Positions 52,025-60,193 of a stretch of DNA of 64,000 nucleotides are shown here, piece after piece. Numbering within the stretch: position 1 is the first letter of the stretch; each line of letters opens with the position of its first letter. The notes beneath the pieces were generated by a model. The model did not search any database. It was not told the DNA's origin and was given only the letters and a program-made list of their open reading frames with translations. Source of the DNA: Roseomonas genomospecies 6 (GTDB taxonomy: Bacteria > Pseudomonadota > Alphaproteobacteria > Azospirillales > Azospirillaceae); the NCBI RefSeq assembly GCF_008365375.1, contig NZ_QOKW01000005.1, forward strand, positions 124,001 through 188,000, read 5' to 3'. A program made the translations under genes and the position numbers.

Positions 52025-52947
52025 TAACCCTGGCTGCGGTCCACGAGGTTCGGCAGCGGGCGTCCCTCGCGGAACGCGGTGATCGCGTCGGCCACCACCG
52101 CGGCGGAGCGCGAGGGGTGGGTGATGGCGGCGACATGCGGCGTCACATGGACTTTCGGGTGGGTCCAGAAGGGATGGCCGGCGGGCAGCGGTTCCTCCAC
52201 GAACACGTCCAGGCTGGCCCCGGCGACGTGCCCGCTGTCCAGCGCCTCCAGCAGATCGCCCTCCACCAGATGCCCGCCGCGCGCGGCGTTGACGACCACC
52301 GCCCCCTTGGGCAGGGCGGCGAACAGCTTGCGGTTCAGGATGCCGCGCGTCTCCGCGGTCAGCGGCAGCAGGCAGACCAGCAGGTCGCATTGCCCCAGCA
52401 TCGCCGCCAGCCCATCGGGACCGGAGAAGCTCTCCACCCCCGGCAGCGTCTTCGGCGTCCGGCTCCAGCCCAGCACGCGGTAGTCCATGCTCAGCAGCGT
52501 CCGCGCCGACGCCATGCCCAGTTCGCCCAGGCCGAGGATGCCGACGCTCACCTCCGGCGCCGGCCTGTGGTCCAGCGGCTCCCACCGCCCGGCCTGCTGG
52601 AGCGCCTTGTACTCCTCTAGAAGCCGGTGCCAGCGCAGCACCTGGAGCGCCACATAGCCGGCCATGTCCACGGTCAACCCCTCCGACACCATGCGGACCA
52701 GCGGCACGTCGGGCAGGGTGGGGTCGAGCAGAAGCGATTCCACCCCGGCGCCCAGCGAGACGATCAGCTTCAGGTTCGGCAGGCTGGCGAGCAGACCGTG
52801 CGGCGGCTTCCACACCAGCGCCATTTCGATGTCCGCCGGGTCCCCCATCTCGGGCCACACCCGCACCTCCAGGCCGGGCAGGCGGGCGTCAAGCTCGCTC
52901 AGCCAGCGGTCGGAGCGGTCGGTGGTGGAGCAGAAAAGCAGCGTCAC
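52021..52947 (-). CDS. Glyoxylate/hydroxypyruvate reductase A-type dehydrogenase
   Basis: A 308-aa D-2-hydroxyacid dehydrogenase. VGILGLGELGMASARTLLSM is the NAD(P)-binding Rossmann motif. VVNAARGGHLVEGDLLEALD gives the catalytic Arg region, DVFVEEPLPAGHPFWTHPKV includes the acidic residue, and TPHVAAITHPSRS the catalytic His. The overall form fits GhrA, which reduces glyoxylate and hydroxypyruvate. Start ATG at 52947. It lies at the border of the second mobile region. Confidence 0.88.
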   Translation of the reverse strand: MTLLFCSTTDRSDRWLSELDARLPGLEVRVWPEMGDPADIEMALVWKPPHGLLASLPNLKLIVSLGAGVESLLLDPTLPDVPLVRMVSEGLTVDMAGYVALQVLRWHRLLEEYKALQQAGRWEPLDHRPAPEVSVGILGLGELGMASARTLLSMDYRVLGWSRTPKTLPGVESFSGPDGLAAMLGQCDLLVCLLPLTAETRGILNRKLFAALPKGAVVVNAARGGHLVEGDLLEALDSGHVAGASLDVFVEEPLPAGHPFWTHPKVHVTPHVAAITHPSRSAAVVADAITAFREGRPLPNLVDRSQGY

Positions 52948-53188
52948 GGCGCAAACCCCTGTATTGTTGTTGACTCTGTTGTTGTCGTTCGTCGCTATCG
53001 TTCGTCGTCGAACCCTTCCGAGCCAACCGTGCCCCGTCTGATCCTGCTTAACAGTACATGGAAAAATCTGTTTAAAATCAACTTGTTAAAGCGTAATAAA
53101 ATTGCGTGCAAAATCTGTGTTGCGAAGACGGTCAAGCTCAAGCTGGTCATGGATGAGGCGGGTCTAAGACCCGCCTCATCATCGCTCA
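52948..53188. other. Border region with composition shift
   Basis: 241 bp between ghrA-like and the first mobile-type gene. The right half is clearly AT-rich (about 53045-53125), in contrast to the core. It contains repeated words such as GTTGTTG and CGTTCGTCG at the left, and a strong hairpin at 53152-53180 (next entry). No gene is supported. Confidence 0.55.
53152..53180. terminator. Perfect 13-bp hairpin after the DUF3768 gene
   Basis: GATGAGGCGGGTC (53152-53164) and GACCCGCCTCATC (53168-53180) with a TAA loop, 9 bp beyond the minus-strand DUF3768 stop. No long T-run, but the position suggests transcription termination. Confidence 0.65.
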
Positions 53189-53527
53189 TCAATATTCGTC
53201 CGACAACATGATGGTGAGGACGCGCACCGCCGTTGGTGAGAGAGGGTCATCGGCACCGAACGTGAGCGTGCTGTCTGCGTAGGTGTCGATCTTCCACAGC
53301 ACGGTTAGACCCGCGACCGATAACGCTGCGCAGTCGTGTTCCCCATAGGGATCGTTGTTGGCGTCGAAGCGGTCGAACACACGCACTGCCTGGACAACGG
53401 CTTCCCGTTTGTGATCGGGCAGAGCGGCCACGCCCCGGCTCATCATCACCCGACCGCCAGAAAACGTGCGGCGAAGGTTGTCGTTAAGGCGGGCAACCGT
53501 TTCCCGCTTCTCCGCGCCGCGCATCAT
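53189..53527 (-). CDS. DUF3768 domain protein
   Basis: 112 aa. RLNDNLRRTFSGGRVMMSRG, ALPDHKREAVVQAVRVFDRF, NDPYGEHDCAALSVAGLTVL and AVRVLTIMLSDEY match the DUF3768 family, which is typical of plasmids and integrative elements of Alphaproteobacteria. Role unknown. Overlaps the end of the upstream gene by 4 bp, so both are co-translated. Confidence 0.85.
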   Translation of the reverse strand: MMRGAEKRETVARLNDNLRRTFSGGRVMMSRGVAALPDHKREAVVQAVRVFDRFDANNDPYGEHDCAALSVAGLTVLWKIDTYADSTLTFGADDPLSPTAVRVLTIMLSDEY

Positions 53528-54123
53528 GCGGTTTCCTTCGCGCGGTTGACCTTGATGGTGCGAAGGTGCTCGTCCAGCTCACCCGCCTCGACGGCCCGGA
53601 TCAGCGTTTCAAAGGTCTTGCGCACGTTGGTGAGAACGTCCCCGCACGCGATGACGTGCTGGCCGTTCACGACAGGCAGCGGGCGGTTGCCATAGCGGAT
53701 TTCCACGAAATAGTTGCCGCCCTTGGTGAACCAGTGCCGCCGCAGGCGCTTGTCCCGCTCGACCTCTACGCGCGTGGTGGTTCCGTCATCCTGCTTCTGG
53801 TCAACGAACACCTTGCGTATTTCACGGTAGGCAGAGCCGCTTGCGTTCGCATCGAAGATCGCGATCTGTTCCTTCAGCCCGCGCACCATGTTGTTGCGAC
53901 GGGCGATCACCGGGTCCGTGTCCTCGTGCTTCTCAACGGTCACGAACTTCATGGTGCTGAGGATGCCGTTCTTGGTCATGGGAACCTCTCTCATGAGCTG
54001 GGAGGTGTAGGTCACCGTCCACTGGTCGCCCTTGCGTTCCACCTTGGCCTTCCCGGCTTTTTCCAGCTGGAGCAGTTCCGCGCGTTGGCTGGTGTGAAGA
54101 AGCTTGGCGTTGTACGTGCCCAC
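53524..54123 (-). CDS. DUF6641-like protein with amino-terminal extension
   Basis: 199 aa from a GTG at 54123 with GGGAGG six bases upstream. Residues about 75-199 (MKFVTVEKHEDTDPVIARRN, RRHWFTKGGNYFVEIRYGNR, VRKTFETLIRAVEAGELDEH) resemble DUF6641 proteins of plasmids. Residues 1-48 (GTYNAKLLHTSQRAELLQLE, WTVTYTSQLM) are an unusual front part. An internal ATG at 53979 also has a good RBS (GAGAGG) and would give a 151-aa protein of usual family length, so two starts are possible. Forms an operon with DUF3768. Confidence 0.65.
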   Translation of the reverse strand: MGTYNAKLLHTSQRAELLQLEKAGKAKVERKGDQWTVTYTSQLMREVPMTKNGILSTMKFVTVEKHEDTDPVIARRNNMVRGLKEQIAIFDANASGSAYREIRKVFVDQKQDDGTTTRVEVERDKRLRRHWFTKGGNYFVEIRYGNRPLPVVNGQHVIACGDVLTNVRKTFETLIRAVEAGELDEHLRTIKVNRAKETA

Positions 54124-54280
54124 CTGAACCTCCCGTGCGAGCCCACTGCTCGCGAGCGTTGCGGAATCGCCAGCAACACTCACGTTATAAGTTCAGACAG
54201 AGCTCGGCTCACGGCGAATTTGATATATTTTTCAAGAAGTTGGCTGGCGCTCATCAGAGTTGCCGGCTCGCAACATTGAA

Positions 54281-54324
54281 CAGGATTCGAAATCCTGTGC
54301 TCTATCCTGCTGAGCTACGGGCGC
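54281..54324 (-). pseudogene. Truncated tRNA-Arg(TCG), 5' half only
   Basis: Read on the minus strand from 54324: acceptor strand GCGCCCG, TA, D-arm GCTC...GAGC and anticodon arm CAGGA-TTTCGAA-TCCTG with anticodon TCG. The expected GGTTCGAATCC T-arm and the CGGGCGC acceptor strand are missing after 54281, replaced by unrelated AT-rich sequence. It is therefore a fragment left by recombination, lying 67 bp from the tyrosine recombinase start. Confidence 0.75.
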
Positions 54325-54390
54325 GCCTTGTAGGGTCTGCACGAGAATGCCCCGACAGTGCCCGAGCTATGCGAGCGTGGAGCAACATCC

Positions 54391-55536
54391 ATGCCCGCTG
54401 ATGCGCGAGTCGTGCTCATGGACGGCCGCATCGAGCTGTACGTTCGCACAAACACTGAACAGCCTATATGGCAGGCGTTGCTCCGTTTTACGGATCATGA
54501 GCCTCTGCGTCGCAGCCTGAAGACCACCGATATCCACGTCGCGCGCCAGCGTGCTGTCGATCTCTGGCACGAGTTGGCTTCTCGGCTGCGGCGTGGGCTT
54601 TCGACCGAAGCCCACACCTTCGGCGAAGCTTGCGCCGGTCTCATGGAGGAGGTGACGGGGTGGCGAGTCGCCGACTACCGGCAGACCATCGACCGTTACC
54701 TCCTGCCGTACATGGGGGAGCGCCGCGTCGATGAGATCGGCAACGCCGATATCCAGGATTGGATCGCTTGGCGCCGCCGCTATTGGACCGAAGGGCCGGG
54801 TCGCGACATCACCCACATCTCCTGCATGCGTGAAGGACGATGGGTGCGGCGGGGGATCAGCCGCCGGATCAAGACCATCAGCCCAAGCCGTCTCGCCAGC
54901 GAGCTGTCGATCATCGCCGCCGTGTTCAAGTGGGCGCAGTTGCGGGGCTGGGTGGCCGAGCCGCCGATGATCGTCAGGCCCAAGGTCAAGCAGCGGCGTA
55001 GACCGCACTTCACCATGAAGGAGCTGATGACGCTGCGTCGGGCGACTCGGAAACGCTATCTCGACACCACCCATGGGCACCTGCGCTGGGAGAGGCGGGT
55101 TTTCCACCACTGGTTCGCCATCATGTATCTCACCGGCATGAGGCCGGTTGAAGCCGCCAATCTGCGCTGGACCGATGTCGAGTGGGGACGGTGCCTGTGG
55201 GTGCGGGGCAAGGGCAAGCGCCGCGAACTCATTCCTCTTCGTGCCGCATGGCGGCACCTTCGCCTGCTGCGGGAAATCGTTGAGGGCGGGAAGGTGTTCC
55301 CCAGCAGCCTCAAGCACCAGATGGTGAATTTCCTCGCGGAGGTCGGGCTTCGCCATGATCCATACGGCGACCCCAGAACCGCCTACAGTCTGCGCCACAC
55401 CTACGCGACGAACATGCTGGCCGTGCGGCACGTGCCCATCCACACGTTGGCGATCAACATGGGCACGTCGGTGGAGATGATCGAGCGGCACTATAGCCAC
55501 CTCACCGCCCATCAGGCGCGGTCGGTCCTCGAATAA
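54391..55536 (+). CDS. Tyrosine recombinase (integrase), 381 aa
   Basis: Core-binding domain about 55-190 (GEACAGLMEEVTGWRVADYR). Catalytic domain: LTGMRPVEAANLRW (Arg I), VRGKGKRRELIPL (Lys region), AYSLRHTYATNML (His-x2-Arg) and MGTSVEMIERHYSHL (Tyr). All catalytic positions appear intact. It lies next to the tRNA-Arg fragment, so it likely targets or targeted that tRNA. The start MPADARV (54391) is used; an upstream in-frame ATG at 54358 is possible. One TCCGT-N3-ACGGA palindrome lies within the gene. Confidence 0.88.
   Translation: MPADARVVLMDGRIELYVRTNTEQPIWQALLRFTDHEPLRRSLKTTDIHVARQRAVDLWHELASRLRRGLSTEAHTFGEACAGLMEEVTGWRVADYRQTIDRYLLPYMGERRVDEIGNADIQDWIAWRRRYWTEGPGRDITHISCMREGRWVRRGISRRIKTISPSRLASELSIIAAVFKWAQLRGWVAEPPMIVRPKVKQRRRPHFTMKELMTLRRATRKRYLDTTHGHLRWERRVFHHWFAIMYLTGMRPVEAANLRWTDVEWGRCLWVRGKGKRRELIPLRAAWRHLRLLREIVEGGKVFPSSLKHQMVNFLAEVGLRHDPYGDPRTAYSLRHTYATNMLAVRHVPIHTLAINMGTSVEMIERHYSHLTAHQARSVLE
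54482..54494. repeat. TCCGT-N3-ACGGA palindrome, copy 1
   Basis: TCCGT-TTT-ACGGA, inside the tyrosine recombinase gene. First of six identical half-site pairs. Confidence 0.8.
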
Positions 55537-55867
55537 CCCAGCATAGAACTCCTTGATGGACGCGGGTCCAAGTGCCCGCACCATTACCGAAAAATGGGCT
55601 CCTGGCGCGCGTAGGAAGCGCCAAGGCTGTGTTCCGGCGCCGGCAACTACCAGGGCAGCGTAACGCATTCCATCGCGCCATGACGTGTCCGCCCGCGAAC
55701 CTCCGTATTACGGATGGTCGGGTGGCCGAGGCTGCCGACGCCCCGGTCAGGTTTCCGCCTATCCTCAAGTACCACAGGATAGAACCCTTGCCGGCCGCAT
55801 CATTGGCCGCCAGAGTGGGAACGTCGTGTGAACTCGATGTTTCTGATGTTGAGGCTGTCTGAGGTCG
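55537..55867. other. Intergenic region holding a palindrome
   Basis: 331 bp between the recombinase and the 245-aa gene. Contains TCCGT-N3-ACGGA copy 2. No gene supported; a short open frame at 55572 lacks a ribosome-binding site. Confidence 0.5.
55702..55714. repeat. TCCGT-N3-ACGGA palindrome, copy 2
   Basis: TCCGT-ATT-ACGGA, 153 bp upstream of the 245-aa gene. Confidence 0.8.
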
Positions 55868-56605
55868 ATGCCGCCGAAAAAACGGACAAAGCGGAGGTGG
55901 AAGAACCTTGCGGAAGCCAATGTGCTCTTCGCCTATCGACGTGCGCGAAGGGCACGCTGGGTCTTTCACTACCTCACGCCTAGAGAGCGTGAGGATTTCT
56001 ACCGTGATTTGGAACCTGAGTATCTCGAGCGGCGAGAGGATGTCTTGTCCTGGGAGCGAGAAGTATTGGAAAAACAAGGGCTTAAGCTGCTGGATAACGT
56101 CTTCTTACAGCAAAATCACAAAGAGCTTCTGTCTATCGCCGCGTACGCGACCAAGGAGAGAAAAAACATAATGTTGCGACGTGGGGGTGGTTCATTGAAA
56201 TACAATGAGCTCTCGCCGTGGCTTGGCTGTGTCGAGACATCGAACCCACGTGCTGACCTCTACTTTGCCTACCGTCAGCTTCGCGCATTTCATTGCGCGG
56301 CAAAAGCGGCCCCCGCCTACTTCGACCGTCTCTGCTCAGGCCGAGACGTGCCGGCAAGCCGCAAACATGCGGTTCCAGCGACGCGGCTGGTCAAGCTGGT
56401 TCTGGGCGAACCCTGCTACCCAGAGACACCCGGTCCGCCCGATCGGCTCGTGTGGGTCTGGGACGACCGGCTCGTCAACAAGGTCGCTTCGGTCCTCACG
56501 CTGGCGGACCAGGACGACGTGGCTCCCGCCGACATGCCGGCATGGATAAAAGCCCAAGGCGGGATACAAGCCTGCCTGAACCGTTTCCGGCAATCCGACA
56601 CGTAG
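55868..56605 (+). CDS. Hypothetical protein, 245 aa
   Basis: Not recognised. A strongly basic amino terminus (MPPKKRTKRRWKN) is followed by aromatic/charged helices (LFAYRRARRARWVFHYLTPR, REREDFYRDLEPEYLERRED). Later, DLYFAYRQLRAFHCAAKAAP and a Trp/Asp-rich segment (RLVWVWDDRLVNKVASVLTL). No signal peptide; the basic start suggests nucleic-acid binding. Codon use is intermediate between core and element genes. It is flanked on both sides by copies of the TCCGT-N3-ACGGA palindrome. Confidence 0.62.
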   Translation: MPPKKRTKRRWKNLAEANVLFAYRRARRARWVFHYLTPREREDFYRDLEPEYLERREDVLSWEREVLEKQGLKLLDNVFLQQNHKELLSIAAYATKERKNIMLRRGGGSLKYNELSPWLGCVETSNPRADLYFAYRQLRAFHCAAKAAPAYFDRLCSGRDVPASRKHAVPATRLVKLVLGEPCYPETPGPPDRLVWVWDDRLVNKVASVLTLADQDDVAPADMPAWIKAQGGIQACLNRFRQSDT

Positions 56606-56863
56606 ACCATCAGACTCCAGGGAGTGCCGTCACCTCGGCCGCTTGTCCGTCGAGAAACTCGCGAGTTTTGGCCGCCGAGGCAGACCTGAGGTGCTGACAA
56701 TCCCTTACAGAATAATAGTTTTCCGCCCTTTACAATTCTGCGCTCGCCACAACGTACCCTTTTTTTGGACCTGTGTTTGAATAGTCATGTGGCCGACGCG
56801 AGCCAAGACGCAAACAAGGCAAGAAAGGATGCGCGACGATGAACGAACCTCCATAGATGCAGC

Positions 56864-56878
56864 ATCCGTAAAACGGAT
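56864..56878. repeat. TCCGT-N3-ACGGA palindrome, copy 3
   Basis: ATCCGT-AAA-ACGGAT, 176 bp before the 564-aa gene start. Confidence 0.8.
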
Positions 56879-57000
56879 GATCACAAGAGACGAATCGGTA
56901 AAAGCCCTGATCTGGTCTTTAAAAAAGCGCCGAAGACAGCGCCATGTTACGCTGATGCGGCGAGTTATCTAACTCATCAACTTCAGAATTCGTGAAAATT

Positions 57001-57016
57001 GCCATCACGTGATGGC
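57001..57016. promoter_or_regulatory. 16-bp perfect palindrome upstream of the 564-aa gene
   Basis: GCCATCACGTGATGGC, 38 bp before the start codon, where a repressor site would overlap the promoter or leader. No regulator gene lies adjacent. Confidence 0.5.
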
Positions 57017-57054
57017 GATAACGCCCAAACCATGCCAATCGAAAGGAGAATCCC

Positions 57055-58749
57055 ATGAACATCATCGACACCAATGCCGCCGCCGGCACTGAAAACGCAG
57101 CCACTTCGATGGTGAACATCAACGACGTTGGCCGGGAACAACAGCACGAGAACACTGCCGAGACCGCCGGCACCAACCCTGCGGTGAATGAACTGGACGC
57201 GGCGTTCAAGGACAGCTGCGAGCAGGCGGGAAAGAGCATTACGCTTGAAACCAAGTCGGAAGCGGCGCGACGCAAAGCTCTGGCTGATCTGGCTTTCATT
57301 CTGGTGAAGGCAGGACCGAATTCGGATTTTGTCAGCAAGCTGCTGACCCAGCGCGGGCTCGAAGAAAAGTATAAGGCGCGCGAAAGCGCTGCGCTTGTCC
57401 GAGTTTCGTTCGGGTTCAAGCAGTGCAAGGGGAAGACTGAAAAAGCGAAGAAGGAGAACCAGCGCATCAGCAATACGGTCAATCGCTACGCTAACGTGAT
57501 TGATGCCTGTGTGCGTCACTTCAAGGAAAGCAACGACACGACCACGATTGATCGGATCGAGAGCTACATCGAAAAGCATGGCATTGATGCGCTTGCTAAG
57601 TCGCAGTCGGAACCCGCCATGAAAAACGAGCCCGACATTGAAGAAATCGTCAAGGACATCAACCCGATGGGTGAGTTTGATCTTCCGGAGCGCCTGAAGA
57701 ATCGTTCCGCCCCCTTCGCCTTGGTCGTGGTTCCGTCTGACGACGGAAAGGGAAAGATCGTGCTGGTGCAGTCTGGCGATGACAACCTTCTGCGCAGGTT
57801 AGTCGCTCACGGTCAAGGGCACGATCTCTCGAACGTGGCCTCTGAGGTGAACCTGTTAAGCGAAATTTCGATGGTTTCAAGGTTCATTCTTGAAAAGGAC
57901 AGCGCCGAGCCGACCATTTCGGATGCCGATGTGAGACTGACGACTACGAAGTTCCTGCCGGAAACGCGCATCATCATGCTCCGTAATACGGATCGAGACT
58001 GTCATTTCCACGTCAGCAACATGCGCGTCAAGGCTGGGCCGGTTCTTCACGCATCACCTCTTGTGTCTTTTACTGTTCCGGCAACTGGAGATGTTGTGAT
58101 CGATACGAAGGACCGTAAGTGGTTTGAGGAAGAAGTCGTTCCTGAGAACAAGAGGGGAAAGTTCAGCTTTCATCCTTCGGTTGCCGGATCAACGAAGACG
58201 TGGGTTGGTGAATTCAACTTCACCGAAGCTCTGACAAAAAAGGAAAGGTCGGTGAAGTTGCGCCAGCTGCCCATCGAACAGATTGACCCGATTTCAATCG
58301 AAACCTCCGACCATATCTGGGACTTCGAATTTTCGATCACTACCGAGCAGCTCAAGAAACTGAAAGGCGAGTTCTTCGACAGGTGGTCCAAGATGCGGAA
58401 GTCCAAGACTAGTGCGATCACTCTGGGAATGACCTTCGCGGACACCGGCTGGACGATTGGCTACGACCGGAGCCATCGGATTGACTTCGATATCGAAACC
58501 GGAATGGCGCCCTCAACGTCGGTTTCAATGCTGGCTCTGGGACAACACTGGAACGATCTGCTCCGCCAGATGGACGAACTTGAACTGGATGGGAACATCA
58601 CGATCAGCGGTCTGAAGTCCGGTCTGTGGCGGATTGCCTTCCAAACCAAGCTGGCGGCCTACACGGTCTATCTCCCTACCGTGCTGGACGCAAAGAGCGG
58701 CACGCTCAATACAAAGCACTTCGACCTCTACAGCACCACGCGCAAGTAA
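57055..58749 (+). CDS. Unrecognised 564-aa protein next to the TGT-like gene
   Basis: Not recognised. The start has a strong AAAGGAG nine bases upstream. Residues 1-50 are polar and disordered (NAAAGTENAATSM). Residues 60-140 are helical with many Lys/Glu (KSEAARRKALADLAFILVKA, KTEKAKKENQRIS). Residues about 215-564 look like a large beta-rich fold (PFALVVVPSDDGKGKIVLVQ, GPVLHASPLVSFTVPATGD, WDFEFSITTEQLKKLKGEFF), ending WRIAFQTKLAAYTVYLPTVL. No signal peptide or membrane helices. It is 77 bp upstream of the transglycosylase-like gene in the same direction, so the two are likely functionally linked. A TCCGT-N3-ACGGA palindrome lies inside. Confidence 0.72.
   Translation: MNIIDTNAAAGTENAATSMVNINDVGREQQHENTAETAGTNPAVNELDAAFKDSCEQAGKSITLETKSEAARRKALADLAFILVKAGPNSDFVSKLLTQRGLEEKYKARESAALVRVSFGFKQCKGKTEKAKKENQRISNTVNRYANVIDACVRHFKESNDTTTIDRIESYIEKHGIDALAKSQSEPAMKNEPDIEEIVKDINPMGEFDLPERLKNRSAPFALVVVPSDDGKGKIVLVQSGDDNLLRRLVAHGQGHDLSNVASEVNLLSEISMVSRFILEKDSAEPTISDADVRLTTTKFLPETRIIMLRNTDRDCHFHVSNMRVKAGPVLHASPLVSFTVPATGDVVIDTKDRKWFEEEVVPENKRGKFSFHPSVAGSTKTWVGEFNFTEALTKKERSVKLRQLPIEQIDPISIETSDHIWDFEFSITTEQLKKLKGEFFDRWSKMRKSKTSAITLGMTFADTGWTIGYDRSHRIDFDIETGMAPSTSVSMLALGQHWNDLLRQMDELELDGNITISGLKSGLWRIAFQTKLAAYTVYLPTVLDAKSGTLNTKHFDLYSTTRK
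57980..57992. repeat. TCCGT-N3-ACGGA palindrome, copy 4
   Basis: TCCGT-AAT-ACGGA, inside the 564-aa gene. Confidence 0.8.
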
Positions 58750-58780
58750 GCGCTCCCTCCTTCTTAAGACTGACCGGGCA

Positions 58781-58803
58781 TGTGGCCTCATCGTGAGGCC
58801 ACA
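58781..58803. other. Intercistronic hairpin
   Basis: TGTGGCCTCA-TCG-TGAGGCCACA is a perfect 10-bp stem between the 564-aa and transglycosylase-like genes. No T-run follows, so it looks like an mRNA stability or processing hairpin rather than a full terminator. Confidence 0.6.
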
Positions 58804-58826
58804 CCCAAAAACTCCTGGAGAAAAAA

Positions 58827-60083
58827 ATGACGATGCTTCCTCGCTCTGATCGAGCCACCTATACGCCTGCCCTTCAGCCCGACTACGCGGCGACTGTTTC
58901 GTGCGACCCTTCCAAAATTCGTGATGGCAACATCCCCGCAGGTCTTGCGCTTTCGGATTTCAACTTCCTGAACCCCGGTGGCGCGCTGCTTACCCACCCC
59001 ATCGCACTGTACAGCGCCGGTCACGACCCGGAAAATCCGCCGCCCGCCATCATTCGGGATCGTGACCGCACGAAAAGCACGCTTATTGGCGACAGTGGCG
59101 GTTATCAGATCAAGAAGGGGAAGTTGACGTGGCGGGAGGACCGGACCCGTCAAGCCATCCTTGAGTTCCTGGAGACCTACGCCGACTACAGCATGACCTT
59201 GGATCATCCGCCCCCCAGTGTAAAGGGTGACAAGCTTGACCACGCTGAACTCCAGAACTGCCTCGACAAAACGAATGTCAATCTCAAGTTCTTTGATCGC
59301 GGCAGGCAAGGACGAACGAAGTGGATCAACGTGATTCAGGGGCGTGATATGAAGGAAATTGCCGTGTGGATTGAGAGCGTGAAGTGGTTTGATTCCGTTG
59401 GCTGGGCTGCTGGCGGAGAGTTTACGCTTAATCCAGCGAACCTCCTTGAGCTAATGATTTATCTTCGCGACAATGGCCTCCTTGATGGACGTGAGATCTT
59501 TCACCAGTTCGGAAAAGGAAGCATCTCTCTGGCATGTTTCTATACCGAGGTACAACAGGCAATGCGTCAGGCTGGTATCGATATCACGATTACCTTCGAT
59601 ACCAGTAGTCCCTTCCGCATGACGGGAGAATATGGCAACCAATATACCAATCCTGCTTTCACATCGAAATGCTTCGGAATGTCGACGGGCAAGGTGTTCC
59701 AAGGCCAATGCTATGTTGGGTCTGCTGTGCCGTTTCCATTTACAAGCGCGGTGGGGCGGCTGATCACGCTCGGGGATATCTGTGTTCAACGAGGAGTGCT
59801 CAAAGCCTCAAGCTGGGATGCACTATCGCACGTGATGATAAAGCACCATAACCTCGACGCCTATCTGCGCGGCCTGGAAATAGCCCACAACATCTCTGCC
59901 TTGGATGATCTTGATGCACAAAATCACAGCCCCCGGTGGCTCATGTTCGCGCGTGAAGCGGCTCGACGTGTCTTCAAGACGTCCGATCCAATGACCGTCA
60001 TCAAACACCTTAAGCGGGATCTCAGAAACGAGAAGGCTGACAAGATACTCGCCGAAGACGATTGCAATAAAATATCCGTGTAA
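58827..60083 (+). CDS. tRNA-guanine transglycosylase / DpdA-superfamily protein
   Basis: 418 aa. The TGT barrel motifs are visible in order: LIGDSGGYQI (Asp89, equivalent to the general acid/base of DSGGFQ); SMTLDHPPP (Asp126); INVIQGRD (Gln171, base recognition); GWAAGGEF (Gly-Gly 196-197); and TFDTSSPFRMTG (Asp258 at the position of the nucleophile in FDCxxPTR). The usual C-x-C-x2-C...H zinc site is not seen. TGTs exchange guanine for a 7-deazaguanine; DpdA relatives do so in DNA. The mobile-element context and lack of queuosine genes nearby favour a DNA- or element-specific role. RBS CTGGAG precedes the ATG. Confidence 0.78.
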   Translation: MTMLPRSDRATYTPALQPDYAATVSCDPSKIRDGNIPAGLALSDFNFLNPGGALLTHPIALYSAGHDPENPPPAIIRDRDRTKSTLIGDSGGYQIKKGKLTWREDRTRQAILEFLETYADYSMTLDHPPPSVKGDKLDHAELQNCLDKTNVNLKFFDRGRQGRTKWINVIQGRDMKEIAVWIESVKWFDSVGWAAGGEFTLNPANLLELMIYLRDNGLLDGREIFHQFGKGSISLACFYTEVQQAMRQAGIDITITFDTSSPFRMTGEYGNQYTNPAFTSKCFGMSTGKVFQGQCYVGSAVPFPFTSAVGRLITLGDICVQRGVLKASSWDALSHVMIKHHNLDAYLRGLEIAHNISALDDLDAQNHSPRWLMFAREAARRVFKTSDPMTVIKHLKRDLRNEKADKILAEDDCNKISV

Positions 60084-60088
60084 CGGAT
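60074..60088. repeat. TCCGT-N3-ACGGA palindrome, copy 5
   Basis: ATCCGT-GTA-ACGGAT, spanning the stop codon of the transglycosylase-like gene. Confidence 0.8.
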
Positions 60089-60193
60089 AAGCGTCGTTCC
60101 ACGTGGTGCTGCTGGCGGTGGGTCGCACCACCGCCAACGGCGCCGCTCATCGGTGTTACCATGACCAAATCTGCTCGATTAGAGCAGATACTG

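Larger units (their letters stand above)
56606..57054. other. AT-rich intergenic region before the 564-aa gene
   Basis: 449 bp. Contains TCCGT-N3-ACGGA copy 3 (56864-56878), a 16-bp palindrome (57001-57016) and AT-rich tracts near 56700-56790. A 61-codon open frame at 56787-56972 (MWPTRAKTQTRQERM..., strongly basic) lacks a ribosome-binding site and is not called. Confidence 0.55.

Noticed and set aside
56787-56972. 61-codon basic open frame
   Set aside because: No ribosome-binding site, and it overlaps the TCCGT-N3-ACGGA palindrome in an AT-rich intergenic stretch; evidence too weak for a gene.
57055-60083. Complete Dpd DNA-modification cluster
   Set aside because: Only one TGT/DpdA-like gene is present; no preQ0 synthesis, dpdB/C or restriction genes of the dpd type are in the window.
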